The notes under the pieces were generated by a model, which did not search any database, was not told the origin of the DNA, and saw only the letters and a program-made list of their open reading frames with translations. Source: Polydactylus sextarius (taxonomy: Eukaryota; Chordata; Actinopteri; Polynemidae). Taken from it: DNA of 64,000 nucleotides. The position numbers and the translations under genes are program-made. Positions 35,618-47,874 of the stretch are shown here, in pieces. Positions within the stretch are counted from its first letter, which is position 1, and every line of letters starts with the position of its first letter. The stretch lies in the NCBI GenBank assembly GCA_016801845.1, contig CM028927.1, positions 17,856,501 through 17,920,500 of the forward strand, read 5' to 3'.

Positions 35618-37605
35618 ATGTCCTTATCTAAACCAGCACCTACCTCCGAGGACCAGGAGTCCCGGGTCCCGAAGTGTTCCCGCTGCCGACATCACGGCAT
35701 GATCATCCCGCTGAAAGGTCACAAGAAGTTATGCCAGTTCCTCCAGTGCAGCTGCTGGAAGTGCTGTCTCATCACTCAGCGGACCCGGATCGCGACCTTC
35801 CAGCGGGATCAGAAAGGAGACGCTCCGGGTAAAACCCGCACTGAAGAGCAGCCTCCCGGCGACCCCACCGGCGTCCCACCGGATGAGGGAACTCCCGGAG
35901 ATCTGGTACAAGATAAAGGAGCTAATCCATCCACCACATCTGGACTGATTTCTTCCCAATCCGAAGATACCCAGGTGATTTCGGACGTTACCTCCACCTC
36001 TGGTAGCCCGCTGGACCTCCGATCACCTGCCGCAGGAAGATCGCAGGTGTCCGGCTTGGAGATCCAAGAGAAGCCGCCTCTCACCTCCGGGGAGGAGGCG
36101 CCATGTTCGACTTTTAGTGAGTTAAATTATAAAAATTATCCGATTATAATATTAAGCTGTGTCGAGAAAAATAAAAATAAACAAGAAAAGATGCTAATGT
36201 GATAATTATTGAAATTAATCTAAACTTCTTCTGGAATTTACTCAGAGCGCGAAACTAAAACGAACCAAAATGGCGGCCACGACACGACTACACCAAGTTA
36301 TTAAAAGGTTAAAATGGACATACTTAACATTCTTTAACGATTTTAATTACTGATTTTAATGTTCGAGTAAAAAACAACGATAAGTTGTACTACTGTGAGT
36401 TAATACTTGTTTTTTTTTTTTTACCATATTTTAGCAAAAAAAAAAAAAGCATTGTCTACAGTTGCAGCCGTGGCCGCCATCTTGTTTTTGGCCGCCATTT
36501 ATTTTTCAAAATTTCATTTTTTTTTCTTTTCTTTTACTTGTTAATTTTGTCAAATCATTTAAAGCTGAAAAAAAATCTCAGTAAAGCTTGTCTTGCTTTT
36601 ATTTTTCTTTAATAATAAATAATAATCAAAACCGCAAAAAGACTGAATCTACTATCATCGTCTTAAAGTTACATCATAGAACGTTTTTGAGAATTTTAAG
36701 TTCTTTTTCCTTAAAAATGACTTTAATTTATTACGTACTCACATCAAAATATCCCCCAAAATATAAGTACTAGGCTAATTTTACTTTTTAATGTCCCATT
36801 CCACAGTAATGTGTATTTTTGAATTATAATAATTATAATTCTTTGCATTAATGTCAGTATCACTTTATTACTGCGACTGGTAAATTCAAATTACATTAAT
36901 TATGAACAAAGTTGTGTTTTTGTCCTAATTCATCTAAATACATCATCAATTATCTAGCTGTCTTATCATATAATTGTAGTGAAATAATAATAATAATAAT
37001 ACAATATTTGTCTCTGAATTGTGAAAGACAGACAATAATAGTAATAAATAAAACTAGTTACTGACAATAAAATAATTAATCAAGGAATTAAAACATAATG
37101 GAATCAGTTGCTGGTTGTAACCACCGTGTTACGTTTTAAGTCGTGTTTTTTTCATTTTAGATCTGTTTTTTTTAATGTTTCCTCTTTATTTTCAGACGCT
37201 GATGACACAAGGCAGATTCCACCTTTTCCTGTTTTTCATTTTCCGTTGAGGACGTCGGGTTTATACCTCAGCTTGGACATGCTGTTGATGCCACCGGTGC
37301 CGTTTGGATTTTACAACTGTGGCCTCACTGGACGTCACATGTTCTCCCACTTCCACCAGAACATGGGGCATTACCCACCTCCACCACTGCCTGGACCTTT
37401 GGCTGTAAGTTATAATTTCTTATTTCTATTAAATACTGCAGGACGGCCACTACAATAGTTGTCATGGTTTTATTATTTAATGTTTCAGGGACACAGAGCC
37501 GTCTTCTTTGTGCCTCAACCACCACCGTTCCCAGAGTCCCAGCAGGAGGAGCTGCAGCCCCTGACCCTGAACGAACCAGAACCAGGCATCCTGGAGGTCG
37601 ATTAA
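35618..37605 (+). CDS. DM-domain transcription factor, DMRT6/DMRTB1-like
   Basis: Three exons, 35618-36116, 37196-37404 and 37489-37605, with GTGAGT and GTAAGT donors and CAG acceptors; phases 1 and 0 fit and the product has 274 residues. The ATG has A at -3. Residues 18-65 are a DM domain, a DNA-binding module of sex- and germline-related regulators. All eight zinc ligands are kept (C20, C23, H26, H35, C39, C44, C46, C49), but around them are unusual residues: RHHG for the usual RNHG, QFLQC for RWRDC, and QRTRIATFQ for ERQRVMAAQ. PLDLRSP (131-137) resembles CtBP-binding PxDLS motifs and also a PLDLR stretch I recall in mammalian DMRTB1. The C-terminal part is Pro-rich. DMRT family membership is firm; assignment to DMRT6/DMRTB1 rather than a DMRT1 derivative is tentative. 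Confidence 0.85.
36117..37195 (+). other. Intron 1 of the DMRT-family gene, with YY1-like sites
   Basis: AT-rich intron. AAAATGGCGGC at about 36268 and, on the other strand, AAGATGGCGGC (complement at about 36472-36482) match the YY1 consensus exactly. A third, AAATGGCGGC, near 36490-36500 is close to it. The remainder shows simple AT repeats such as (AAT)n near 36985-37000. Confidence 0.55.
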
Positions 37606-37766
37606 TCTATTTTCTTCAGGGGATTTCAGTTTGTTATTGATTGTTGGCTTCAATGTTCATGTTTCTTGTTCATGTGCTTGTATTGTTGTTCCCATAGAAA
37701 TTATAAAAAATGTTATTAATTATAATTAATTATATTTTGTATTTTAATTTCTATTAAAAAAAAAAA

Positions 37767-37772
37767 AATAAA
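37767..37772 (+). terminator. Polyadenylation signal of the DMRT-family gene
   Basis: AATAAA about 160 bases after the stop codon, followed by T-rich DNA. It suggests a short 3' untranslated region. Confidence 0.6.
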
Positions 37773-40700
37773 AGTTAAATTTACCTTTTAATTTTTCTGT
37801 GTTTTTACTTCATTCACAACCTCTCACACACTAATGACCATATTTATTTTACTATTTATTTAAATAAATACATTTAAATAAAAGTTTAGGAATCATAAAT
37901 AAAAATAGTTGGCCTTGTCTACAATTAATAATTAGGATTAAATTACACTACAATAATTAATTATTGTCATTAATTTATTGCTTTTATAAATTAAACCATT
38001 GTCACTTTAGTGATTATTTTTTTAACACTTTAATTTAACCAGAATTTTATTTATTTGTTTGTTTTTTATTTGACTTTGTTATTTATTGTTTTATATGATT
38101 TTTCTTTTTTATTATTAATTTATAATTTTTATGTTATTTTTTTAATTTAATACATGCTGATCTTTTCAATAAAACAGAGGTTTTAGAAACTCATGTATCA
38201 GATATGATACAGTTGGCAATAAAGGGTTAAATCATTACTTTTAAGCAGGTATAATTATTAATTATTACACAAATGATCGTGTGGCTGCAGGTTTTTATTC
38301 CAACCGACAACAACTTGACTCATTTGGAACAAAAAGCCACACGACCTTTTGTGGAATAGTTTGGACTTTATACTTTATACCACAGTAAAATCAGTAATAT
38401 CATTTTATCTACTTTATATTCTGGGTGAAAAGTTTATGACTCTTATTTTATTTTGAACTGGTGCTTTTCATATATTGTCCACAAGGGGTAGCACATACCT
38501 CCACCCTCTAACTACCACTAACTTAAAAATCTGTCTTTAGTCTGAACTTATGAGTTCAGAAACATTTCATGTCGATTTTATTTATAAATCACTTAAATTT
38601 AAACGTGTTATCGTTACAGTTTATACATACAACAGACTATTTCACACCGACGCTGTGCTGGTTTATTCCTGGTTATTGATATTTCTCACTGAAGTGTGGG
38701 AGCTTTATGAGGAATTCCAGGAGGAGGTGTGTATCCTCCCCTACACACCCGTTTGTCTTCACCGGTTGGGGATCAGATTTTTATCAGACTGACTTAAAGT
38801 TGGCACCAAGAGAGTAGCTGCTTGGCAACGTCCACATCTGAATTCCTGAGAAAACTTAAGTTTGATGAATCAGTACTGATCTCTACCTGTTATTGTTTTC
38901 TCTGTCTCTCTTGATGGTGGTACACAAACTATTAAGCGGGTTTCACATGGGGATAAAGTGTTTGTAAATTATCCTGAGTAGTGTGTGAATGTCTGAGACA
39001 ATGTTCACTATTATCAATCTTGTCAATTTTGAGCCCAGAGTTTAACAAATAAGTCAAATAAAAGGGGCCGGAGAGATGTTTATATCTTTAAATGTCAAAT
39101 TAAGTTGTAAAATGATTCACATGTGACCTGCAGGTTTAGTCAGACAGAATCTAAAAACACGGATGTTGAGTTTAAGATAAAAATAAAGTTATGAAGAAAA
39201 CCAAAATAAGGCTTAAAAGGAGAAGAATAGCAGTCAGTCAACAGTTACCAAATACAACATGCAGTGAGTCAATAGTTGTACTTCTGCACATGTACAGTGT
39301 CTACATTTCATGTGAAACAGCAAAACGGCAAAATTTTCTTGTTGTAACATGAAAACATATAAAAAAAACAACCTCTAACAGTGTAAGAAGATATTTGTCA
39401 TCACTTTCAGGAGCCTGTATAAAGTGTCACCATCAGTCACCACATCAAAACACACAAGGGCTACAATTACTCAATATATTTATTAAATTACGTGACGAGT
39501 AATGACAAGTAAATAGGTGCTAACCAAACCCAGTGTGTGTGGTTGTCTGTTTCTACTGAATTCAGCGTTAATTATATTATATTTCTGACTGAAGTCACAC
39601 CCAACTTGGATTATTTGGCTTCCATGAAATTCATGTGTTCAAACAGGTTGAAATGTTTTCTTTTGATTAGTAGTTTGTGCTTTTTTGGCACAAAAAAAAA
39701 AAAAAACACTACTTCAGCTCTGCCCAAGTAAAACAAACCACAGCTTTAGATGTCATCAGCTCCTTAAAGTGATGGCTGACTGCTCCACTTTCTTTCATTG
39801 TTAACTATTTGGTTGTGAAAACAAAAGTCAGTCAAACTCAATATTACTTCAACCAACGTAAAATAACTATTGAGGGGATGATCGACTCGTATTGAAATAA
39901 ACTCTGGGTTGATGTTACTCCAGACCAACAAGTCTTTTTAGGCTGAGGCTTCATAAAATATAAGACTCCTTTATATTATATCTAAAATATATTAAAGATG
40001 CAGTGAAAGTTCTGTTCCTGATTCGTTGTTTCTCTTGTTTTAGCGTCATAAACAGGGGGGTATGAGAAATTTCCCAGCATGCACCAGGACAAGGATGGCA
40101 ACAGAGAAGACAGGACGCTATAAATTTACAGGGCAGTTGTCGAAAAGTTTGAGATCTAATTGCTAAATCAATTATTACATTTAATTTATTAAGGTAACTT
40201 ATTTCTAAACACTAATCAATAACGTTTGTTAACGTTAGGTAACAATCGCTCGTCGTCGCTTTGCTAACGTTTTCCATTCATCTGATAACAGGACGTTTTC
40301 TGTCAGTGTCAGTGTCGGTGATGATGTAAATGTAAACGAACATCTTGTCAGTTTTTAATCCATCACCAACTTGATGGACGTAAACGAGTCTGCAAATGCC
40401 ATCTTTGCAACTAGCGACGATTTTGACTTCTGATGACGTATAAAGGTAAAGTAGCAGCGTCTCATTTCCTCGAGGAACGTTTTCACCCCTGAACACTTTG
40501 TTTCAAGGGACGAGGGGTAAAAAAGAGGAATGGGATTGGCCCTTAGAGTCACATGACAGAGTCAGGACGATTCTCCCATTCGCTGCTGCTTTTTTAAAAA
40601 GTAAATACTGCAAACAGCTTCTATTACGTCATCAGATGGTTGATTTAAAGGCAGCGTTGCAAATTTAGCACCAGTTCTTCAAACAAAAAAAATTCACCTT

Positions 40701-41558
40701 ACAACAAACCTTAACAACTTTCTGTAGAAGTGAGTCCCCACTGCTTTTGAACATTTGCAAAAACATCTGGAAGCAAGTTCTGGTTAACAGGTTTCATGCT
40801 TGTTCCATTGTCTGACAATAAAAACAGGATGTGAATAAGAACAGCATCACTGGGAATGCCCCTGTATCAAAATAGTATGTGAGCAGAGAAAGAAACTGAT
40901 AAATGTCTCAAACTGGTCAGAATGTAAATACAACAACATGAATATGCTAATTATTGTATCTGTATTGTGTTTCTACAGTAGTTGTTCTCGGTTTCACTCA
41001 CTGACCAAACCATGCTGGTTTTGGCCGAGACTTGTTTATCCTGCTGCTCCTGGTCTAAAGTAAACAGATAAGGCAGTGATGGGGAAATCACTGAGAATGA
41101 AGAAATTTAATAGGAGGTTAGTTTAACTGAAAAATGATGTGTCCAATGTGTTATTTAGTCAATATTTTTTGTTTTTCTAACACCATTTTCCATCTGTTCT
41201 TTTCTAATTGCTTATCCAAGGTCAGCAGTTCAAACAAAATGGTTCAGGTCTTCCTTTCCCTGGACTTTCAGGTCTTCCTGAAGTGATATCAGGTTAGATG
41301 AAGTCTGTAATCACTCCAGCATGTTCTGGTTTCACATCACACTTGTGATTGCCTGGAAAAAAAGACCTCTTCTGAGAGGCTTTCTGATAAAACACCCCAA
41401 TCACTACAACTAGCTCCTTTTCATGAGAAGGTGCAGCAGCACGAAGGAGAGTTTAGTCTAAACCAAAGCATGCATGCATCTATATTTTAACACAACGTCT
41501 GTTAGTTCGAGCAGCATCTGAAGGTAAAAAACATTCAACGATCTTGAAGGTGATTACA

Positions 41559-42414
41559 CAGTTCTGTGTAAAAGTTATAGGCACCTCCACATGTTGAGTT
41601 TTAGCAGTGCTTTAAAGACCATACATGTTTATCTTTCACTTTCTTTATGCAGATATAATAAGAAAATACCGGAAATTTTACAAAGTGTTTAAGAGCAAAT
41701 AAAATGTATTAATGATTCTGGATTCAGACTGTCGCCACCACCAGATTCATTGCCCCAGCAGTGTTTCAGTGACCAACAACCACAAGAAATAAGCTGATAA
41801 CAAAGTCATTGTTTCACACCCAGATCACGGATAGACATGCTTAGTCTGCCAGAAACTATCGGCAGATCCAGATGTGACAGGATCAGCTGCTGATCTCATC
41901 TTGGCTCGACCCAAAAGAGATGCTGCAGTGATAAGAATATTGGCAAGTCATTATCAGTTGGAGCCACACAAAACATGCTTTAGGTCCCTGGTGACCCTCT
42001 TTATTGTACGGGGAGGGACCTAGTTTGCCTTTGGATTCATCCTTTGGCCTTTGGCTTTTCCCATTTTGACCGAGGTGAGATCAACAGCTGATGTTAACAC
42101 CCCTGTCACATCTGGATCTGCTCATGTCAGACTAGACATGTCTATCAGTGATCTGAGTGTGTAACAGTGACTCAGTCAACAGCTTAACCCTTGTGGTTGT
42201 TGGTCACTGAAGCACTGACGGGGCAACAAACCTGAGGTTGACTAGAGTCTGAATCCAGAAACATTAATACATTTTATGTGTTCTTAAAAAACTTTGTACA
42301 AATTTCCTGCATTTTTTCTTATTATATTTGCATAAAGATATAAATATGTATGGTCTTCACAGCACTGCCAAAACAAAACATGTGGGGGGTGCCTATAACT
42401 TTTACACAGAACTG
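41559..42414. mobile_element. Foldback TIR element with ~350-bp arms (Tc1-like ends)
   Basis: The ends begin CAGTTCTGTGTAAAAGTTAT and its complement. The arms (about 41559-41905 and 42070-42414) are inverted copies of each other over most of their length, with scattered mismatches and small indels, around a spacer of roughly 160 bp. The end sequence and a TA at the right junction (CA at the left) suggest a Tc1/mariner-derived element. There is no transposase. Confidence 0.75.
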
Positions 42415-44324
42415 TATATCATATCTTTTGGTGCATGATAGATGGACCTTTTTAGAGCGAGTACAACTCATGTAATTGAGGAAATGTTCCTGCACATACT
42501 TTGTCGTCCATTATCACTAACTATCTACCATCAGTGGTGATGGCAGAACAGGTTTTCTCAGTCTTGTACTTTTTGCTTTTTTTTTTTTTTTTGTAGTGTA
42601 GAATTTATGACATTTGTAATCAGACAGAAAGCATCCCTACGCTCAGCCAGAACAAGTTATTAAAAACTGGGTGTATCTAAGTTAACGCCACACTGATAAA
42701 ATCAATCAGGAGACACACGCCATGTTGTACTTGGGACTCCTGCCCACTTCATTTCAGTATCTCATAAAAGAAGTCACTTGAGGACAGCGTCTGAGAATCA
42801 AACTGAATTATGTGCCAACGCAGCTCAGAGATCGAATGTGCAAGTTAATAGCTTCCTCATAATCATTATTGCTGACATTTGCATACAGTACAAGTAGATG
42901 TTGAGATCAGATTTAGTTAGAAGCGTTGCAGTGCTGCATTTTTTTTATACAAGCAGGCGTGGTGTGTGACCTCCGATCTAATTAAAGACAATGTTTTGGG
43001 GAAAGGAAAGTTAAGGTAAAGTTAGACAATTGAGCTCAGTTGTTTATTTTTAGCTGCTTCTAAAGAAAATCAGACAGATATTAATGAGGTGAGACGGTCG
43101 GGGGCTCTAAGCTCTCAGAGCACGGTGAACTGGGTGTGGTGCTGACATGAAGGGACAATGGAAACACTATTTAGAAAGAAAACACTCCTGGTTGAGATAA
43201 ATTCTTTTGCAGGCAGATTTGGAAAGTCCTGAGTAATTTCCTGTAGGACCTTCAACAATGTTCAGCGTTAAAGGAAAAAAATCTCTTCCTTATAAGTGGA
43301 CAATGAAAGACATGTGACGAAGGTTAAGAAGAGTTAATGGAAACAGAAAAAGAAACTTCTAAAACACTTGTCCTACCCTAGAGTTGTCTTCAGTATTAAG
43401 ACCTGTCGAAGCGTTTTAAAACTGAAAATTGTTTCATGCTTAAATAAATTTGCACATTTTCTCTTACATGAAATGATAAGAAGATAAACACTGGAAGTTT
43501 CAGGAAATTCGTCGGCCCACCTCCTCACAGATGAATGCCTTCAAGGCCCTTTCACAACTCCTGGGCTGTCTGCCAACAACGCTACAAGTATCTCAGGCCC
43601 TCATGCAGAAAGTTAACTCAGCCTGGTGCAGCTTTTAGTTTCGGCACATAACTCAGCTCTGTTTAACAGCAGTAATGAACAAACACTGGATTCAGCGTGT
43701 CCACTCAGTGAAGCATCAACATCTTCAGTCACAGAAATATTTGAGGGTAGTTGTTGTAACATGACCTGGTATTTATTTTCACTCATCAATGCTTCACCTT
43801 TGTGACATACACTAATAAGAAAGACCTTTTAAGGTCTAATGAAATAATGATGCACAAAACATTTGACCTTGACCTCGTCGAACAGCATTCACACAACTTT
43901 CTAGGTGTGTTTTCTAGCCTGAGGTTTGTGTTTCAAGGGAATTTAAATCACATGACTAAACCAAGTTATGTGGACACAATGTTTTTTTTTTTTGTGAGAT
44001 GTCAGCAAGTTCACTGGAAACCTATTCATGATCATTTAAAGGAGCTGTTATCTAATAAAACCGACATGCTCAGACACATCAAGCCTACACACACATTTGT
44101 CTGCGCCTCACCACTTACAGTTTTGTTCATTTGTAGTGTAGCAATTACTTTAATGTTGCAATGTGTATGTCTTTGTACCACAGAGTGACAGATCAGTGTG
44201 TGGTTTGATGTTTATTTAAAGATGATGAACAGAGCAGAAAACTGGAGCTTAAGTTTGTGTTCAGAAGGATTAAGAACGATGTTTAAACAGATTAAACATT
44301 ACATTTTTTACACAACATTTTTTT

Positions 44325-44664
44325 AGATTCTTCCAAAGTGTTTAAAGTTCATCAGGTTAAACTGAGTCATGTAGGCACAACCTCATTTAATGAATTAATT
44401 GCTCCATCAGCTATTATTAGGTTGGGTAAACATGTAACCTCAAAAGTAATGCAAAACCAAAGGTTCATACCAAAGGCTACAATGTAACTAAGCACATTTA
44501 CTTGGATTAAAATTGTCGCTTTGACTCTCATCTCAAAGTTTTTGTTACTTTGAAACATTGAATCAGTTTATAATCGATGATTGATCAGACGCAGCAACAT
44601 TGATTAACAGGAATGCAACATGAAACCTGACGAGACAAAACAACAGACAAACAAATAGTTTGAT
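44325..44664. repeat. Dispersed direct repeat, copy 1
   Basis: It matches 46731-47003 in the same orientation with few differences, e.g. both contain CAGGTTAAACTGAGTCATGT and AACATGAAACCTGACGAGAC. This copy holds about 65 bases that the other lacks. No terminal repeats or coding capacity are seen. Confidence 0.85.
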
Positions 44665-45296
44665 AAAAGTAAAAATAAACATAAAACTTTTGTCTCATCA
44701 GTTTTATGAACAGTCAGTAATTAACTCATCCAACAGAAAGACTGTCCTAACGAATATTTATTTTAAAATCTATGTGAATAAAGAGAAAGGGTGATTCAAA
44801 CACAAATGTAAAGGTCAGATGAAGTCTGACCAGTTTTGATTTAGTAAAGAAAATCTCCACAAAGGAGGTTTTAATCATAAATCCAGGTCACTTTGTGACT
44901 TTGAACTGACAAAGTAAAGATGTGTTTATTAATGATTTCACTTTTTACAGACAGAGAAGAAAATCTAATAGCTTTGTCTACCCTGAAGCAAAGAACCAAA
45001 ATGTCAGAGTTAAATCGTAAATGCAAATTCTGAGGAATCTCATTCTACAAGACGGAGAGATCAGTCTGTACATGTAAACGTCATGTCACCGCTGCTAATC
45101 CTCCTGTTGCTCCACACCCACGAACAGTGCAGTGTAAAAAAGAAACCACTCTAGTTTAACATGTCTAGTCTTGTAGATGTTACTTTTTTCTGTACTTTAA
45201 ATAAAAAAAAACTGTGCAAAGGATAAATGGATTATGTTGTAATTATTATCTCCCATTGATGGAGGACAAGTTGGAGCTTACAGTCGTCAGTGACAG

Positions 45297-45944
45297 TAGC
45301 CGACTTCACGCTGTGGAGCCAGGCTGGGCCACCTCGGTGCTAGTGCCCCAGGTCTAGCCCAGGTCTAGCCAGGATGGTGGTTCAAGCACACCAAAACAAA
45401 TGACCAGCGGCAAGTAAACAATCAGTTCTGTAGCTATTTTTAATTCTAGTTGTACCAGATCCACATGGGTCTGCTGTAAGTAGTCGGCTTGCTAACTGCC
45501 GTTAGCATAGCTTTTACTGCGCCCACAGTTTCTTAAGTTTTCTCAGACTTGAAGGGCAGCTCTCTCTGCCACGATGTGTTTCACAACCTCCTCGTTCCGA
45601 GAGCAAAGCACAAACATTATCGTGAGATCAAAACTGTCGATTCATCTTTCTCCGTAGCAGCTAAAATCGTAAATACATTTCTGTACTGTCATCTTTATTG
45701 CCTCTACCTGCTGTCTCCACACCTACAGCAACGGGTTGACTCCGCCTTAACGTTGACGCCACCTCTAGCCTCTCTCTGGCCCCGCGTGGCCCAACGTTTT
45801 GGTCGGGCCAGAAATCTGGGGCTAGTGGTCCTGAGATGGCCCCAACGTGGCACCAGTTAGCATCGGCTCGAGGCGGAGTGAGAGCAATTAGCCCCGGCAC
45901 GCCCCAGCTGGCTCTGCTTTGGCCCGACAGCGTGAAGCCGGCTA
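45297..45944. mobile_element. GC-rich TIR element
   Basis: TAGCCGACTTCACGCTGT at the left is matched inverted by ACAGCGTGAAGCCGGCTA at the right (one mismatch). Further matching inverted phrases lie inside (GGCTGGGCC and GGCCCGACAG regions; GGTCTAGCC is doubled near 45351-45370). The GC content is far above the surroundings. The open frames on both strands are within the inverted arms and show no transposase. No clear target duplication is seen. Confidence 0.6.
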
Positions 45945-46730
45945 ATGACACATCCACTTCACCAACCAACCTGTAAAAGTCTCCGTCATCATTTAAAGTA
46001 ACATTGTGTTCATCCGCCCTCAAACATTTGCTGATGTTTTCCCATTAGTTTGGTGACTAATCTGTGATCAACACATCAACTCTCCTGAACAAGATTCGAC
46101 TTGGTTTAGAAGATGGTAAACTGTTGCCCATGTGGCAAACAACTGTCACATTAAATTTGGATTCAATTTACATAAAACTAGATAATTAAACCTAATTTAA
46201 CAAATTTAAGTTAGAAAACTGAACTTTAATTATGGAAAATATCTGTTTTTTTTCTGGCATCACAGCAGCAGGATAACTGTGTTTTGTTTCGGTTTTTAGC
46301 TTTTCTTTTTTTACAGTGTGCAGAGTTTTAGGACGTTGGAAGACAAACAGGAAAAGACACTTGACATGAAATTACTTGTCACCAATAAAGATAATAACAT
46401 TTAATCTGAGATTATGTTCAGTGATTACATCTGATTGCTGGTTAGTATTAATTCCAACCGGTCAAGTCAGATCATTAGTCAAGTTTTATTTTCAAACTGA
46501 GATTTAATTAGACTACAACTCATTTGTTTCAAATAAAGTGTTCATTAGTTAACAATGTAGAAAAAAAACACCATTAGTGTGTCATCAACTGTTAAATGAA
46601 TCATTTACACATTTATATTTCCACTTCCTTTATTCTGTCTTCCTGTGTTTTAGCTTCAGTGTCAACAACAAACTTTATCTTATGAACCAAATGTTTGGAA
46701 AATCACTTTTTAAAAATAAATTCTTGATTT

Positions 46731-47003
46731 AGATTCTTCCAAAGTTCATCAGGTTAAACTGAGTCATGTAGGCACAACCTCATTTAATGAATTAATTGCT
46801 CCATCAGTTATTATTAGGTTAGGTAAACATGTAACCTCAAAAGTAATGCAAAACCAGCCTCACACCAATGGCTTCAATGTAACTAATTACATTTACTTGG
46901 ATTAAAATTGTCCCTTTGATCGGAAGGAGCAACATTGATTAACAGAGAAGCAACATGAAACCTGACGAGACAAAACAACAGACAAAGAAGCAAATAGTTT
47001 GAT
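46731..47003. repeat. Dispersed direct repeat, copy 2
   Basis: Second copy of the segment at 44325-44664, 2.4 kb away and in the same orientation. It lacks an internal part around the CCCTTTGATCGG position. It is either a local duplication or two insertions of one unknown element. Confidence 0.85.
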
Positions 47004-47623
47004 GAAAATGTTTCTAAAGAAGAAAAGAAGTGAAAGTGAAACATCTGTCTCACTTATTGTTTTTACTACATTAGATGTTACACTTCAACACTGACTTCTG
47101 ATGGTCTCAGTGCAGGTTGTCTTCCCTTGTGCTATTTTTTTTTTTTTTTTTTTTTTTCAGTGTTAAAAGAGCCCCTCAGGACCTTTAAACTATTTTGTAT
47201 TCACAGTTGAAAACCTGCCAAACCTGAGACGACTTCTTACACAAATACAAAGCTGTCTGTTATCACAGGGCGTCCGTCTCTGCTGCTAACAACCTGGCAG
47301 GTTGGATAAAAAAGATAAGCTCTTGCGTGAACTGCTCATTTTCAGTAAAGGTATGCTGATTGTAAAAAGAGAGATAATTTACAGTGCATTGATAAAAGAC
47401 AAAAAAAAAAAAAAAAGTTCAAGACTTTGAATTGGAATATTTTTTCAGACTTTAGCTTAAAGATTAATCTTTAAGATCTATAGTATTCTCAAGTTACGTC
47501 TCATTATTTGATGTTTGGTTACATTATGTCAGTTTATTGAAATTTCTCACCTGTGGTTCAGTTTAAAGGGGTCAATGTGCACGTCGTGATTGTTTAAAAG
47601 CACAATGGACTCAGTCGCAGGAA

Positions 47624-47874
47624 GTGCACAGGAATTCCCGGCATCTTAGGCTCAACTTAGAGAAGTCTCTGCTCCAACTGACACAGTCAGCGGGACCAGT
47701 CCCTCCTCAGAGGGGAGGGACTTCACATCCGGCCCTGTTATATGTAACCGGTGAACAGGGAAATACCTCTGAGATGTTGGGAGCTCTACAAAGTCCCATC
47801 TCTCACGCCAGCTCACACCAGCTGAGCCAGATTCCAAACAAGACCAGACCAGACTTTCACTTTAAGACAATCAG
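47624..47874 (+). other. Possible 5' noncoding exon upstream of epiplakin
   Basis: A stretch of higher GC than its surroundings ending in AATCAG|GTAAAA, a good donor. The next credible acceptor in the same orientation at a gene is TTCTTTAG before 51152, just ahead of the epiplakin ATG. Epiplakin in mammals has noncoding 5' sequence spliced to one coding exon. The open frame over this stretch is not protein-like. This is a guess from position and splice sites. Confidence 0.25.

Noticed and set aside
36117..36202. Read-through of DMRT exon 1 to a stop at 36202 as the main protein end
   Set aside because: A perfect GTGAGT donor at 36117 and matching-phase exons downstream make splicing far more likely; the added tail is AT-rich and not protein-like.
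43802..44188. 128-codon open frame in the intergenic region
   Set aside because: Composition is not protein-like, there is no domain, and no promoter or splice context is seen.
45549..46023. Overlapping open frames on both strands near 45.5-46.0 kb
   Set aside because: They lie largely in the GC-rich inverted-repeat element and show no known domain.
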